From the NCBI GenBank assembly GCA_014218235.1, contig CM024755.1, forward strand, positions 38,088,713 through 38,152,712: 64,000 nucleotides of DNA. The letters run 5' to 3'. The position numbers were made by a program, and so were the translations under genes. The notes beneath the pieces were generated by a model. That model ran no database searches, had not been told where the DNA came from, and saw nothing but the letters and a program-made list of their open reading frames with translations. Positions 12,164 through 22,852 of the stretch are shown here, piece after piece (the stretch's first letter is position 1; each line of letters opens with the position of its first letter). The DNA comes from Colocasia esculenta. Its lineage: Eukaryota > Streptophyta > Magnoliopsida > Alismatales > Araceae.

Positions 12164-12393
12164 GTAACCTTGTTTTTTGCTTTTTGTGATCTTTTTCACT
12201 TGCTTGGAGAGAGCTTGACTTTGTGCATTTGTACCTACATGATGAAACATGTAAAATTAAGTATTTTGAATACACAAACAATCAAGTATTGCATTAGTTT
12301 CTTTTTCATGTGTTACATGTATCAAACCTCAATTGAAGTTATTCATCATCAAAAACATGTTGTTATAATGTTAGAATGAATGAAAACCCAACA

Positions 12394-12410
12394 TTATCCC
12401 CCTTTTGATG
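12394..12410 (-). other. Cop3 polypurine tract
   Basis: ATCAAAAGGGGGATAA on the - strand is immediately followed by the LTR start TGTTGGG. This is the usual plus-strand primer of LTR elements. Confidence 0.85.
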
Positions 12411-12687
12411 ATGACAAAAATTATCAATTAATGCACATTGAGGTTTCTCCCCTTTTGACAACATCTAAAAGCATTCATCAGACAAACATATAGACAAACA
12501 TGGAACATGGCACTGTGAATTCATTGATTGAAGGAGGCATACACAGTACAAAAAGTTGTTTGACTGAGAGTAAACATGAAAGGGAAAGAAAATACATGAC
12601 CACAAAGTGAAATAAAAAGACCATAAGACTCAGACAAGACAGGACATAGACACTACGTGAAGACCCATTCCTAGACATAAAGCCTAT
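12411..12687. other. Cop3 spacer between extra ORF and PPT
   Basis: On the - strand this AT-rich stretch follows the extra ORF. No gene or clear repeat was seen. Confidence 0.4.
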
Positions 12688-14356
12688 CTAGGCAGCATCA
12701 TCTGCAGGTGGAGCTGGAGCCTGACGAGTGTTATGCATCTCTGTCTGAAGCCTTGTCATACGGAGCTGGAGCTGGACTTGAGTGTCTGCAAGTGATTCCA
12801 GACTCGAATCCACTGTGTCCAATCTTCTATTCAGCTTCTCAAATCCAGTGGACATCTGTAGCTGTAGCTATGCAAGAAAATCTCTAATGGATGGTTGAGC
12901 TGGAGCATCACTAGCAATCTCAATGCCCGGCATACCATGTGATTTAGACTGGGAGTCTTCATCCTCGTCATCTTCAGCATCATCAGCAAGATTCTCATCT
13001 TCGTCTTCAGCATTCTCCCCTATGGTATCAGCAGGTGTACCTTACCCTTAAGCTCCGGGTAACAATCCATCAACAAGCTTGTATCCCATGTGATGTGCTG
13101 TAGTGAGATCAAAGCTATTGCGAGAATTTAGCTCTATGCACTCGCTGTCTGGAATGTCAATGCCGATGAAACTCATCAGGGAGGTAAGTGGACAGGCAAA
13201 GGGCATCGACCTTCGGGGTTGGTAGAATGTTTTTTGGATAAGACTAAGCATCAGAAGTGGGAGATTAATGGGTTCACATATGAGGAAGAAGGTGAAGTGA
13301 GATTTGTGAACATCGGTGACCAACTCCCGACTGCCATGTTTAGGCGCAATCATGGTAGTGAATGTGGTGGATCATCCTGATCAATGGAGGAAATGAAAGA
13401 GTTGCATTGAGTTTAGAGATTTTCTTGGTGCCATCATAATCCTCAAGTGTGAGGAGAGGGTAGTAGACAGAGGCATCCGATTTGTGGCTTAGGATATCAA
13501 CTCCAGAATTGGGGATTTGAAGGGCTGTGCAAAGAAGATTTTCAGTGAGTTGAAAAGTTGTGCCCTTGACGGTGGTAAAGAAACGATTATCTGGAGTGTA
13601 GCCAAGGTGGTTGTAGAAGTCACGAATGGCGGAAGGAGAATACCGCTTGTGATGGTAAAGAAACGTAGTCCAGCCCTGATTGTCAAATAGGGGTTGGAGA
13701 TTAGGAAACATGTCGGCCAAGGACTCAAACTCTACATACCGTTGCTGGACAAACTTGGTATGCGTCCCCTTGGAGTGAGTGAGGTGAAGATGGGGAGGCA
13801 CCACAAGCTCGGGAAGACGATTGTCCCGATGCTTTGTCCTGCACTCAGCCTCAGCCCCGTCGGCCCGAGAAGAGGAAGGACGGTGGCGAGAAGCCAGTTC
13901 TTCAATGGCCTGGAAGACATGAGGAAGGCTAGAGGAAGAAGGATGAGCGTGAGAGAGAGACGTGGGTGAGGGCTCGGATGAGAGGAAGGAAGACCGGAGG
14001 AAGGTAGGGTTTTCCCGTCCAGACAGGGTATGGAGATTTGGAGGGGAGGTGGAGAGGGGTTTGGTGGTAGGAGGGGAAGGGTCCTGTGGATGCCTTTTTA
14101 TAGAAAGAGGAGGGGATTTTAAAAGGCAAGCCCCACCAAAAAAGTCCCAAACGGCGTGCCCGTTGGACTTCCCAAACCGGGTTTGCCGCCGGCTGTCGAC
14201 AGATGACAGGGGATCTGTCGACAGATCCTGCAGATTTTCTGCCAGTGATTTTTGATGTGGATTTTGAAGAAAGAAATGGGAGCATTGGTTACATGAGGCA
14301 TTTGTAAGGTGTAAGATGGGTAAACACATATTGTAACCTATCATTGTCATGGACAT
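12688..14356 (-). pseudogene. Cop3 extra ORF after pol, plant-transposon-protein-like
   Basis: A frame of 338 codons (14356-13340) has a basic, Pro/Ser-rich N-terminal third. It is followed by a domain with FESLADMFPNLQPLFDNQGW, IRDFYNHLGY, VKGTTFQLTENLLCTALQIP and LTLEDYDG. That pattern (folded helices, 'the N-terminal half of a retroelement protein', VKG/VRG then llglP) resembles the 'putative plant transposon protein' domain. The chain continues after a frameshift near 13345 with APKHGSRELVT and FICEPINLPLLMLSLI (13353-13048). It ends with an acidic tail and a heptad-like C-terminus with SLADTQVQLQLRMTRLQTEM, stopping at 12688. The true start is uncertain. It is much shorter than the Cop1/Cop2 ORF. 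No transmembrane helix is evident. Function is unknown. Confidence 0.6.
14193..14224. promoter_or_regulatory. CTGTCGACAG pair within the Cop3 extra ORF
   Basis: Two perfect palindromes (14193-14202 and 14215-14224) have centres 22 bp apart, as in the LTR. They fall in the poorly conserved 5' part of the extra ORF or its leader. Confidence 0.6.
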
Positions 14357-15987
14357 TAAGGCTCTCCCACTTACCTAAATGGTTTAAACATAATACCCAA
14401 GGGACTTAAAGTTAAAGCATTAAGAGAACATTTTCCATTCGTTGAGAGAAAAGACACCATTACCCTTGGTTGATTAAGGACATTGTAGATCAACACTATC
14501 CCAAGTTTATGAGGATCAAATGATGATTGAAATAAATGTCTAAACTTCTGGATAGCCATAGACACTACATGACCTTTAGATTTGAGACACTTGGAGGCTT
14601 CACACTATTTCATTTTTTGCTTTCAAGAAAAGAATGCAATGGGAAAAGTGATATTCAAGATAACTTCACACCTTTTGACATGAGGATAGACATGACAAGT
14701 GCTCGTACCCCCAGTTACTCAGTCGAAGTTTCCATTATACGTTGTATAGAGATAATGAGTTTGCTTTTGACGCGAGGACAGACATTGGTGATGCCCGTCT
14801 CCCCGGTTACTCAGCAGACCCATCATAGCTCTACCTTTATCCCAATTTTTGTTTTTAAATGACGTTGTATATATTTTTTTGAAATAGATAGCTTTTCTCC
14901 ATTTTAGCTTAAACTAAGATCAAGGAGATGTATATGATGATCCTTCAGTTCAAAACATAAAGTTCAATGACCAGAAGATTTTTCAATTGCATTGAGAATG
15001 GTGTGAGCCTACAAGGAAATATTCAATGGAGTTTAGGTGTTAATCCTCTAAGATAGTTCAAAGTTTTCAAAATGATGTAACATAAACCCAAGCATGAGTA
15101 GTATGTCCAAATCATGGTGGTTTAGGGGATAGCATCAATATCATGTGTATATGATGAAGTTAACATGTATATCTACCCAATAAACCTTAGTGAAAGTACA
15201 TGAACTTGCTCAGTAAGTAGTATGTGAAATAGGCATGAATTGCTTGAAGAGTTGGTGTCTGTCGACAGCTAGAGAAGTGCCTGTCGACAGATCACACAGA
15301 CAGAAGAAAGGCCAGTTCGGGCAGAGCAGAACCTGTGAGATCTGTCGACAGATAAGTTGTCGTCTGTCAACAGATTGCACAGACAGAAGAATTATAGTTT
15401 TGTGAGGCCTGATCTGTCGACAGATGGAGTGGGAGCTGTCAACAGATGCCTGTGCAAAACTGGTTTAAGGTTAGAATGAAGAGTGAGATGATCATGACAA
15501 GTGAGGGAATTGAAAATACATATGAATGAGTGATTCTCCTCTCATGAAGGACATCTAACCTAGACTTGCTCCCCCATAGTGTGTGCTCATATGAAAACAA
15601 GCAATTGAGTATTTAAGACACACTATTACAACTAGACCAACCATGTGAGCACACCAAGCTTTCAGGAAGACAAATTGTTAAGATTTTCAATGTTCACTGA
15701 AGTGGAGAATGGGTAAATTGTAAAGAAACTCATCCCTATATAAAGTACATACTCTTTACATGCATGTCAACTATGGATACGTGGCGGAGGATCTTTCCTC
15801 AACGCATAATGAGAGTTTCCAAACAAGCTTTACTTGTTCTTCCACAAACACTATTTAATATACCTCATAGTTGGTGCACACAAGAGACATATGCTCAGTA
15901 TATGGATAAGTTTCACTGCAATTTACACAAGTCCAATTCTCTCTCAAAGTTGTGAATCTATCTTCAGCTAGAGGTTTGGTAAAGATG
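14357..15987. other. Cop3 spacer between pol and extra ORF
   Basis: About 1.6 kb without a recognisable gene. It holds three palindrome pairs (15259-15445) on the pol side and an imperfect direct repeat of about 45 bp (14678-14723 and 14767-14812, both ending GTTACTCAG). It is AT-rich elsewhere. It could serve as leader or internal promoter for the extra ORF, but no strong TATA box at a convincing distance was found. Confidence 0.5.
15259..15445. promoter_or_regulatory. Three palindrome pairs upstream of the Cop3 extra ORF
   Basis: CTGTCGACAG starts at 15259 and 15281; at 15342 with a CTGTCAACAG partner at 15364; and at 15414 with a CTGTCAACAG partner at 15436. All three pairs have the same 22-bp spacing. 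The module lies between the end of pol and the extra ORF, read on the - strand. It repeats the arrangement of the LTR promoter region. Confidence 0.65.
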
Positions 15988-17484
15988 TCAGCCAATTGTT
16001 TCTGTGGGTATGAAACTGATTTCTAAGGTTTTGTTGGCTACCTCATCTCTCAAGAAATGGTGACAGATTTCTATGTGTTTTGTCCTAAAGTGTTGATTGG
16101 GATTCTTTGATAAGTTGATTGCACTGGTGTTGTCACATAGGATAGGTGTGCATCCAATATCAATGTTATAGTCACACAATTGACTTTTTATCCACAACAC
16201 TTGTGCCGCACAACTCCCTGCAGCAACATATTCTGCCTCTGCAGTGGAGAGTGCAACCGAGTGTTGCTTCTTGGATGCCCACGAAACCATGCAACTGCCA
16301 AGGATTTGGCAATAGCCACTAGTGCTTTTCTTGTCAATTTTACATCCAGCATAGTCAGCATCAGAATATGAAACCAAGTCAAAGCTACTACCTGCTGGAT
16401 ACCAAAGACCCAAATCAAACGTACCTAAGAGATATTTGAAAATTCTCTTAACTGCAATTAAGTGGCTTTCCTTTGGACTAGATTGGTATTTAGCACAGAG
16501 GCAAACACTGAACTGAATATCTGGTCTACTTGCAGTAAGATAGAGGAGAGAGCTAATCATACCTCAGAATTGTTTGGCATCTACCGGTTTACCTTTCTCA
16601 TCTTTTTCAAGTTTTATACTTGTGCTCATGGGTGTTGAGGCAGGCTTTGATTGTTCAAATTGAAACCTTTTTAGTAGCTCTTTGACATACTTTTCTTGGT
16701 TTATGAAGAAGCCATCCTCCATTTGCTTGACCTGCAAACCAAGAAAGAATTGAAGCTCCCCCATTAGACTCATCTCAAATTCACTGTGCATGTGTTTGGA
16801 AAATTCCTCACACAGTGAAGGGTTAGTATATCCAAAAATAATGTCGTCCACATAAACTTGAACAACAATGATGTGTGTGCGAACTTTCTTTGTAAAGAGA
16901 GTTTGGTCTACTTTACCTCTTGAGTAGTTTTTGCTTACCAGAAATGTACTTAATCTGTCGTATCAAGCTCGGGGTGCCTGTTTCAAACCATAAAGAGCCT
17001 TGTGCAATTTATAGACATGGTTAGGTTTCTCATGATCTTCAAAGCCCGGTGGTTGAGAGACATAGACTTCCTCTTTTATGTAGCCATTCAGAAAGCAGTT
17101 TTGACATCCATTTGATACAATTTAAATTTGTTTGAGCATGCATATGCTAACAAAATTCTAACTACTTCTAGCCTAGCTACAGGTGCAAAAGATTCTTCAA
17201 AGTCTACACCAAATTCCTGATTATATCCTTTTGCAACCAGTCTAGCCTTGTTTCTCACCACTTTACCCTCTTCATTGAGTTTGTTTCTAAGACCCACCTT
17301 GTACCTATGACATACATTTCAGGGGTTTTAGGAACTAACTCCATACATTATTTCTTTGGAATTTCCCAAGCTCCTCATGCATAGCATCAATCCATGAATC
17401 TTCTTTTAAGGCTTCTTCAACATTCTTGGGTTCCACTTGAGAGACAAAAGCTAAATGGTCCTGTTCAACTATTTGATTAACCTT
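15988..17484 (-). pseudogene. Cop3 pol, second half: reverse transcriptase and RNase H
   Basis: RT starts next to the solo LTR (HLAFVSQVEPKNVEEAL, about 17450) and continues with [19 protein letters not shown] (about 17245) and YQMDVKTAF (about 17100). The catalytic VDDIIFGYTN (about 16850) and MGELQFFLGLQVKQ (about 16765) follow. RNase H (16560-15988) has SDADYAGCKIDKKSTSG (about 16350) and ALSTAEAEYVAAGS (about 16245). It is the copia polymerase that makes element cDNA. Frameshifts or stops occur near 17330, 17090, 16965, 16855 and 16562, so it is inactive. The nucleotide sequence still matches the lineage well, indicating a moderately young copy. Confidence 0.9.
17480..17484. repeat. Target-site duplication ACCTT, left copy
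   Basis: ACCTT at 17480-17484 precedes the solo LTR and is repeated at 21160-21164 directly after it. The interrupted Cop3 coding frame continues across the insertion once one copy is removed. Confidence 0.9.
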
Positions 17485-20400
17485 TGTCACGTCCCGAGAA
17501 TTACGCAGCAGATATTATTTCGAATAATTCGAGTCGATATCTTGAGACGTGAACAGTCGGTAAATAAGCCTCTAGCTAGCACGCACTAAATGTGTATCAA
17601 CACAACATCATAATAGGGCCCAATGTGAACTCAATTATAAATTGTATTCAAATCTCATATTTGTCTCAGATAACTAATACAGGACTAAGACTCAATAAAA
17701 GGAAAGTACATAATACTTCTCACTTCCTACTACATGTTCTAACTCTCAAAGCAAATTACTATAACTAGACTCATAGTTGGAATGCTCATCACTCGGACGC
17801 ATTCCCATCCTCGACTTGCTCTTCCTCTTCCACTTCATAGTCACCTAGATGGGGTAAAAGTAGGGAATGAGCAAACTAGCCCAGTAGGATTTATATCTCA
17901 ATGTGCGGGCAATGATATAAGTGATTAACATTTTAGAACTAGGCAAGTACGATGAATGATATGCAAGTACGAATAAAACTCGTTAAAACATGATATATAT
18001 AAAACAAGCTAGAGAGAGTGATTACGATAGAACAAGATTGGTGAACGAGATAGAACTAGAAATAGATCACTTTGCACAAGCACGCAAGATTTCAATTGAT
18101 GTCAAGAAACGCAAGATATCATTAATTGCATTAAATGCAGAATGGCCATATCACGCAAGCAAGCAAGATTTCACAAGCACGATCAAGTAACACTAATCAG
18201 GCACGTAGACACCAATGTAAACCAAGAAAAGATCCATCAAGAATGTTCACCAGGACACGTGTATGTGGTTATGTATCTAACATTCAACACGCACGCACGA
18301 TTTTCCCAGCACAGATGCAACGCCAGTAATCATTATACCCCATGGTTAAAAGTATATCTATGACTCGCCGTCATTGGGGCTAGATTGGAGCCCTTGGACA
18401 CACGCCGTGCCCTGTCAGCATCTCACTTAAATTTTTAAATGTAGATACCCACAGTCATTTATAATGGCCAATGAGAGTTTCAATAAGTAAGCATGTGTAA
18501 TGTCATGTTCATGATGATGAGGAGAACAAGTAATAAGTAATGGAACATGATTTCATGAGTACAATGGTCAAGAGATAAATTCGACAGCATAACAGTATGA
18601 TTTATACTTTCGTTCAATCTTTACATTAATGGCTTTAGTCTAGTTTGTAAGTCACACTCACGAGATCAAGAAGAGAAAGGAAGTGCACGCTATCTCCAGG
18701 GAACTTCAATGGTACAACCAACTCGTCGGCCATGTGGGAATCCATGGTCAGAGGAGATTTACGGAGGCCTTGGTGAAAAGGTCGCTAGTCTACCGATTCG
18801 GAATGACGGTAGAGAGTTTCCAATTTCCCAAGAAAAGGCTACCTAACAGTGCTAGTGTGTAGTGCGGTACGCGTGTCTCAATTCTCAAACCATCGGTCTC
18901 AAACTCGCAGGAAGCACTTGACAATATAACATGGAATAAAACTATGCACTTTAACTCATCATGGTTGCAAGATTTTTGATAACTCTTATCATTTAAATAT
19001 GGTAGAACAGTAGGAAGATTAAATCACAAGAAACGTGAATGGATCATAACATTTAAGGAGCACTTAGAATAGCATCCATGTAATTAAAGCTTTTTAAATG
19101 GGTTAATCGCTTTTAAGCCATTAAACAACAATCATGTAATGATCAGACCCAAGACAGGTAACTTACACAGCAAATATCACATTTATACAGACCTCGGGTA
19201 TATGCGGAAAACTTTGTAAGAAAACACGAGGTTTCCGGTAAAAATCCTGAGATCGCGACATAGCCATATAAGGAAGGCGACAGGTCGGGCCCAGAAGACG
19301 ACATAGGGGTGTGAGCATCGCGACAGGGTCGTCAGATCAGGTAGTCGGATAGCGACGGAACGCATGTCGCCTTGAGAAGGTGACAAGGGGTATGTCGCAG
19401 TCAACCCTCTGAAAGCGACATATCGGGCCGTCGCGTTCACAGGGTCCGTGCCTGGCTCGGACAGAGCAAGGACAGTGCCTTGGATGCGGACCTATCTTTC
19501 CTTCTTTTGACATAGGGTTGTTCTAAAATAGAGAACAATTTGTACAGAGTATGAAAAATAACGAAACTAGTTTTAAAGCAACCTAGACATACAAGGGTAC
19601 TTCCAGTAAATCGTAATTGGATAATAAGGATGGTTTCGATAGGCTTTGATCACAGGGAACACAAGGTCAGACCAAGGGTAACCTGAAGATGTAGTTTTAT
19701 GCAGCAACCCTATTACCATGCTTATAACTCTCTAAATAATGAGATTTAGACAAAACGTTCAACATGAAACCTGACGAGGACAACAAGTAGAATAACTTTC
19801 ATGTTATGCGTTTTCTCTAATTTGGTCTTGAAACACATGCAACATATTAAGAACGGGAAAAGCTCTAACAGTGCGCGACTTTGGAAAAACGCTTATAAAT
19901 CAAGATCTACTAAATGAAATTCGATGAAACCAGTGGGAAATGAAATTTAACGTGATGCTCTACACATTGGTATAGGATATGTTAAGGTTTGGCCCGAGAA
20001 AACCTACCTTTTGGGTTGAAGAAGTCCCGTTATTCCAGAAAACCCGTGTTCAGACCACTTGGAGGAAAACGCTTACTACTCCGTGTATACTGCATGGAAT
20101 TTGGGCATTCCACTTGGGTTAGAACGTAGACTTGACCCTCTTTCCAGGGGTATAGGCCTTGCAAGGTTTGGTTTAGGTTTGACTCACCTTTGGTCGACTT
20201 CAAGAGGGTGGTTTGTGCAGGTCGCAGCAGACGAGAAGGGGAAGAAGAACGGCTTCTTGTGGTCGTTCCACAGTTCTTTAGCCACCAAGAGCTCCTCCAC
20301 ACGACCCTAGCAAGTTCTAAGTTCGTTCCTAGGGTTTGGGTGAAGAGTATTTAAGTAACCATGGTGTTTAGGAGTCCTATTATAACTAGGAAAAGAAGAT

Positions 20401-21159
20401 TTCGGGATTGGCATGTTTGGTTTCCTATTTTTGATGATTTCCTCCTCCCTTTGAGTGTGTGAGGCATTAGGAAACCTCCCCTCATTGTTAGGCATGAATT
20501 TGGGTTGCCATGAATGCATGATTGCATCCCAATTCAACTCTAATTGCCTCTTTTTAATTTCAGCTTATTTATGGTTACGAATTTCTATGTATTTTCTAGC
20601 TTTATTTGATTTTTGGGCCAAATGTTGCCCATTGGCCCAATTATAATAATGGGTCATCAATATATAATGTTGGAAGTCTCCCCAACACTTTTATTTAAAT
20701 TTTTGATTGCATCGTATTTCGTGTTAACAGTTTTCCGACTTGTTTCCTTATTTAGATAATCGGTCACAATAACTCTCAAACCTAGACCAAATGATTTTTA
20801 TTGAACCAAATTTCTTGAGGGGTCATTAGAGGATATTATTTGAAGTCCATATATGATTTTTATTTAATTTTCTGACTCATCCACGTACGTGTGATAATGA
20901 TTTTACGACTTATTCATAAATTACGATAATAAGTCGCGAAACACTTTAAACTTGGATTATCTGAATTTTCGTGGCACAAATTTCTTTGTGAAATATTTAG
21001 TAATAATGTTTAGGGTTGATTTATAATTTTTACGAAATTTTCCGATGTGTTTTAGCACATATGATAATGGTACGTATGTTTTAAATACTCCGATATTATG
21101 GAAATTATTTATTTCCATTTATTTGAATTTTATGTAATTAAAATTTCCGGGGTGCTACA
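17485..21159 (-). repeat. Solo LTR of a Gyp1-related Ty3/gypsy family (3.7 kb)
   Basis: The sequence starts TGTCACGTCCCGAG and ends CCGGGGTGCTACA on the + strand, with TG/CA borders and an ACCTT duplication. It is homologous to the Gyp1 LTR: both contain CAACCA..CTCGTC.GCCATG followed by GGGAATCCATGG near 18710 and 44230, and both have the CCGGG(G/T)TGCTACA end. By comparison with Gyp1, whose PBS adjoins the TCATGCCCCG end, it is in the - orientation. No internal region is present, so it is what remains after LTR-LTR recombination. It separates the Cop3 integrase from RT. Small ORFs inside (for example 19183-19440 and 20030-20302) show no known domain. Confidence 0.9.
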
Positions 21160-21164
21160 ACCTT
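21160..21164. repeat. Target-site duplication ACCTT, right copy
   Basis: It matches 17480-17484 exactly and starts directly after the CA end of the solo LTR. Confidence 0.9.
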
Positions 21165-22839
21165 AGATCTAGTTTGAACCGACTCATTTAAATTTCCTAT
21201 CACATTCTCAAGAGGATGATCTTTTGAATACCTCACATTCATGACTGTTGAAGGACCTAGAAGATCTTGCATTTGAGGAGTTGTTCTGGAGGAGGAAGTG
21301 CTTGAGGTGGTTCAACTTGTTGTTCTTCCTCTTGTGGATCTTTGTCAGGTACATCTTCTGAATTGTTGAGCGGGAGAATATCTTCTTCATCGTCATACCT
21401 GCGAAGAAATCCACTCTTAGTTTTTGAACCAGCTTGAGACTTTTCTTTTCCTTTACTTTGAAGTTCCCAAACGTTGTTCCTTCAGATTCATTAACCCTGT
21501 AAGCATTTGAAATGTTAGGCTTGAGTTGAGTTTCATTAAAAATAACATGTGGAGTTTCTTCCACTGTTCTAGATTTCAGATTGAACACCCTATAGGATCT
21601 AGAGTGTTCTGAGTATCCAAGAAAAATACCTTGATCGCTTTTGGCGTCAAACTTGTCCAAATCATTTTTATCATTGTTATTTATGAACACCTTTGAACCA
21701 AAAACTTTAAAGTACCCAATAGTGGGTTTCTTACCTTTCAGAAGTTCATAAGGAGTTTTCTTGAATACGGGTCTTACCATGGCTCGATTAAGGATGTAGC
21801 AAGACGTGTTTACAGCTTCTGCCCAAAAAGTTCTCGCAAGTTGATTCTCGACTAGAAGCGTACGAGCCATCTCCACCACGGTTCTATTCTTCCTCTCCAC
21901 GACCCCATTTTGCTCTGGAGTTCATGGGGAGGAGAACATGTGTTCTATGCCTTGGTTCCTGCAAAATTCGGAGAAGGAATTATTGTCAAATTCTCCCCCG
22001 TGATCAGTACGGATAGAGCAAATTTTATTGACATTTCCATGCTCAATTTTGTTGAAGAATTCTTCAAAAACACTTAACGCTTCATTCTTGTGAGCCAAGA
22101 ATTTTACCCAAGTGAACCTAGAGAAATCATCTACAATGACAAAGCCATAACGCTTGCCATTGAGACTAAGTGTTCTCGTAGGTCCAAATAAGTCCATGTG
22201 CAACAGTTCATAAGCTTTAGAGGTACTTACCGGTGCCTTTGATTTGAAGGATTTTCGGGTTTGTTTTCCCTGTGCACATGCATCACAGAAATTCTCATTC
22301 TTGTTAAAGGAAATTTCAGGAAGACCACTCACCAATTTAAGCCTCATGATCTTGTGCAATGCATTATAGCTAGCATGACCGAGCCTACGATGCCACAATG
22401 TAAGCTCGTCCTGTTTGTTTGCTACAAGACACAAATCATTATTTTCTGGATCATCTAAATCAACCATGTAGATGTTATTTATCCTTTTCCCAGAAAACTT
22501 CAGACTTCCTGTTTCCTTATCAAGTATTTGACATGAATCTGATTCAAAGATAATTTTGTGACCCTTATCACACAATTGACTTATGCTGAGCAAATTGTGA
22601 TGAAGGCCATCAACAAGTAGCACATTATCTATTGAGTTAGAGGCAAACTTACCGACCTTACTTGAGCCGATGATCTGGCCTTTGTTGTTACCTCCGAATA
22701 TAACCTGACCTCTGTCCTTTTCTACGAGCATACAGAATTTTCCTTTGTCCCCCGTCATGTGCCTCGAGCAGCCGCTATCCAAGTACCATTTGTTTTGATT
22801 GTGGGCTGCTAGGCATTCCTGCACATGTGAATTAGACAA
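21165..22839 (-). pseudogene. Cop3 pol, first half: protease and integrase
   Basis: The aspartic protease starts with KWYLDSGCSRHMTGD (about 22800). The GAG-pre-integrase zinc finger follows, with LWHRRLGHASYNAL (about 22400) and CDACAQGKQTRKS (about 22285). The integrase core has HMDLFGP (about 22195), IRTDHGGEFDN (about 22015) and a VERKNR glutamate (about 21900), giving the D,D,E triad. The C-terminal region with GIFLGYSEHSRSYRVFN (about 21620) is typical of copia. The protease matures the polyprotein; integrase joins cDNA ends to host DNA. A TGA replaces an expected CGA codon at 21922-21924, a change typical of cytosine deamination at CpG. A frameshift occurs near 21460. The chain is then cut by the solo LTR. 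Confidence 0.92.
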
Positions 22840-22852
22840 GAGGTTTTGGTAC

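Larger units (their letters stand above)
11074..12393 (-). repeat. Cop3 3' LTR
   Basis: On the - strand it begins TGTTGGGTTTTCATTC at 12393 and ends AACCTTTCA at 11074. From its start it carries four pairs of the palindrome CTGTCGACAG (12163-11897), then a TATATTTAAA TATA-like box (about 11812-11803), then several CA-rich microsatellite patches (about 11360-11520). Protein-like ORFs here (11853-12281) are just the palindromes read through. Confidence 0.92.

Noticed and set aside
11853..12281. Apparent protein with repeated LSTD/VDRS motifs
   Set aside because: The repeats are the palindrome CTGTCGACAG read in frame; the segment is LTR promoter sequence.
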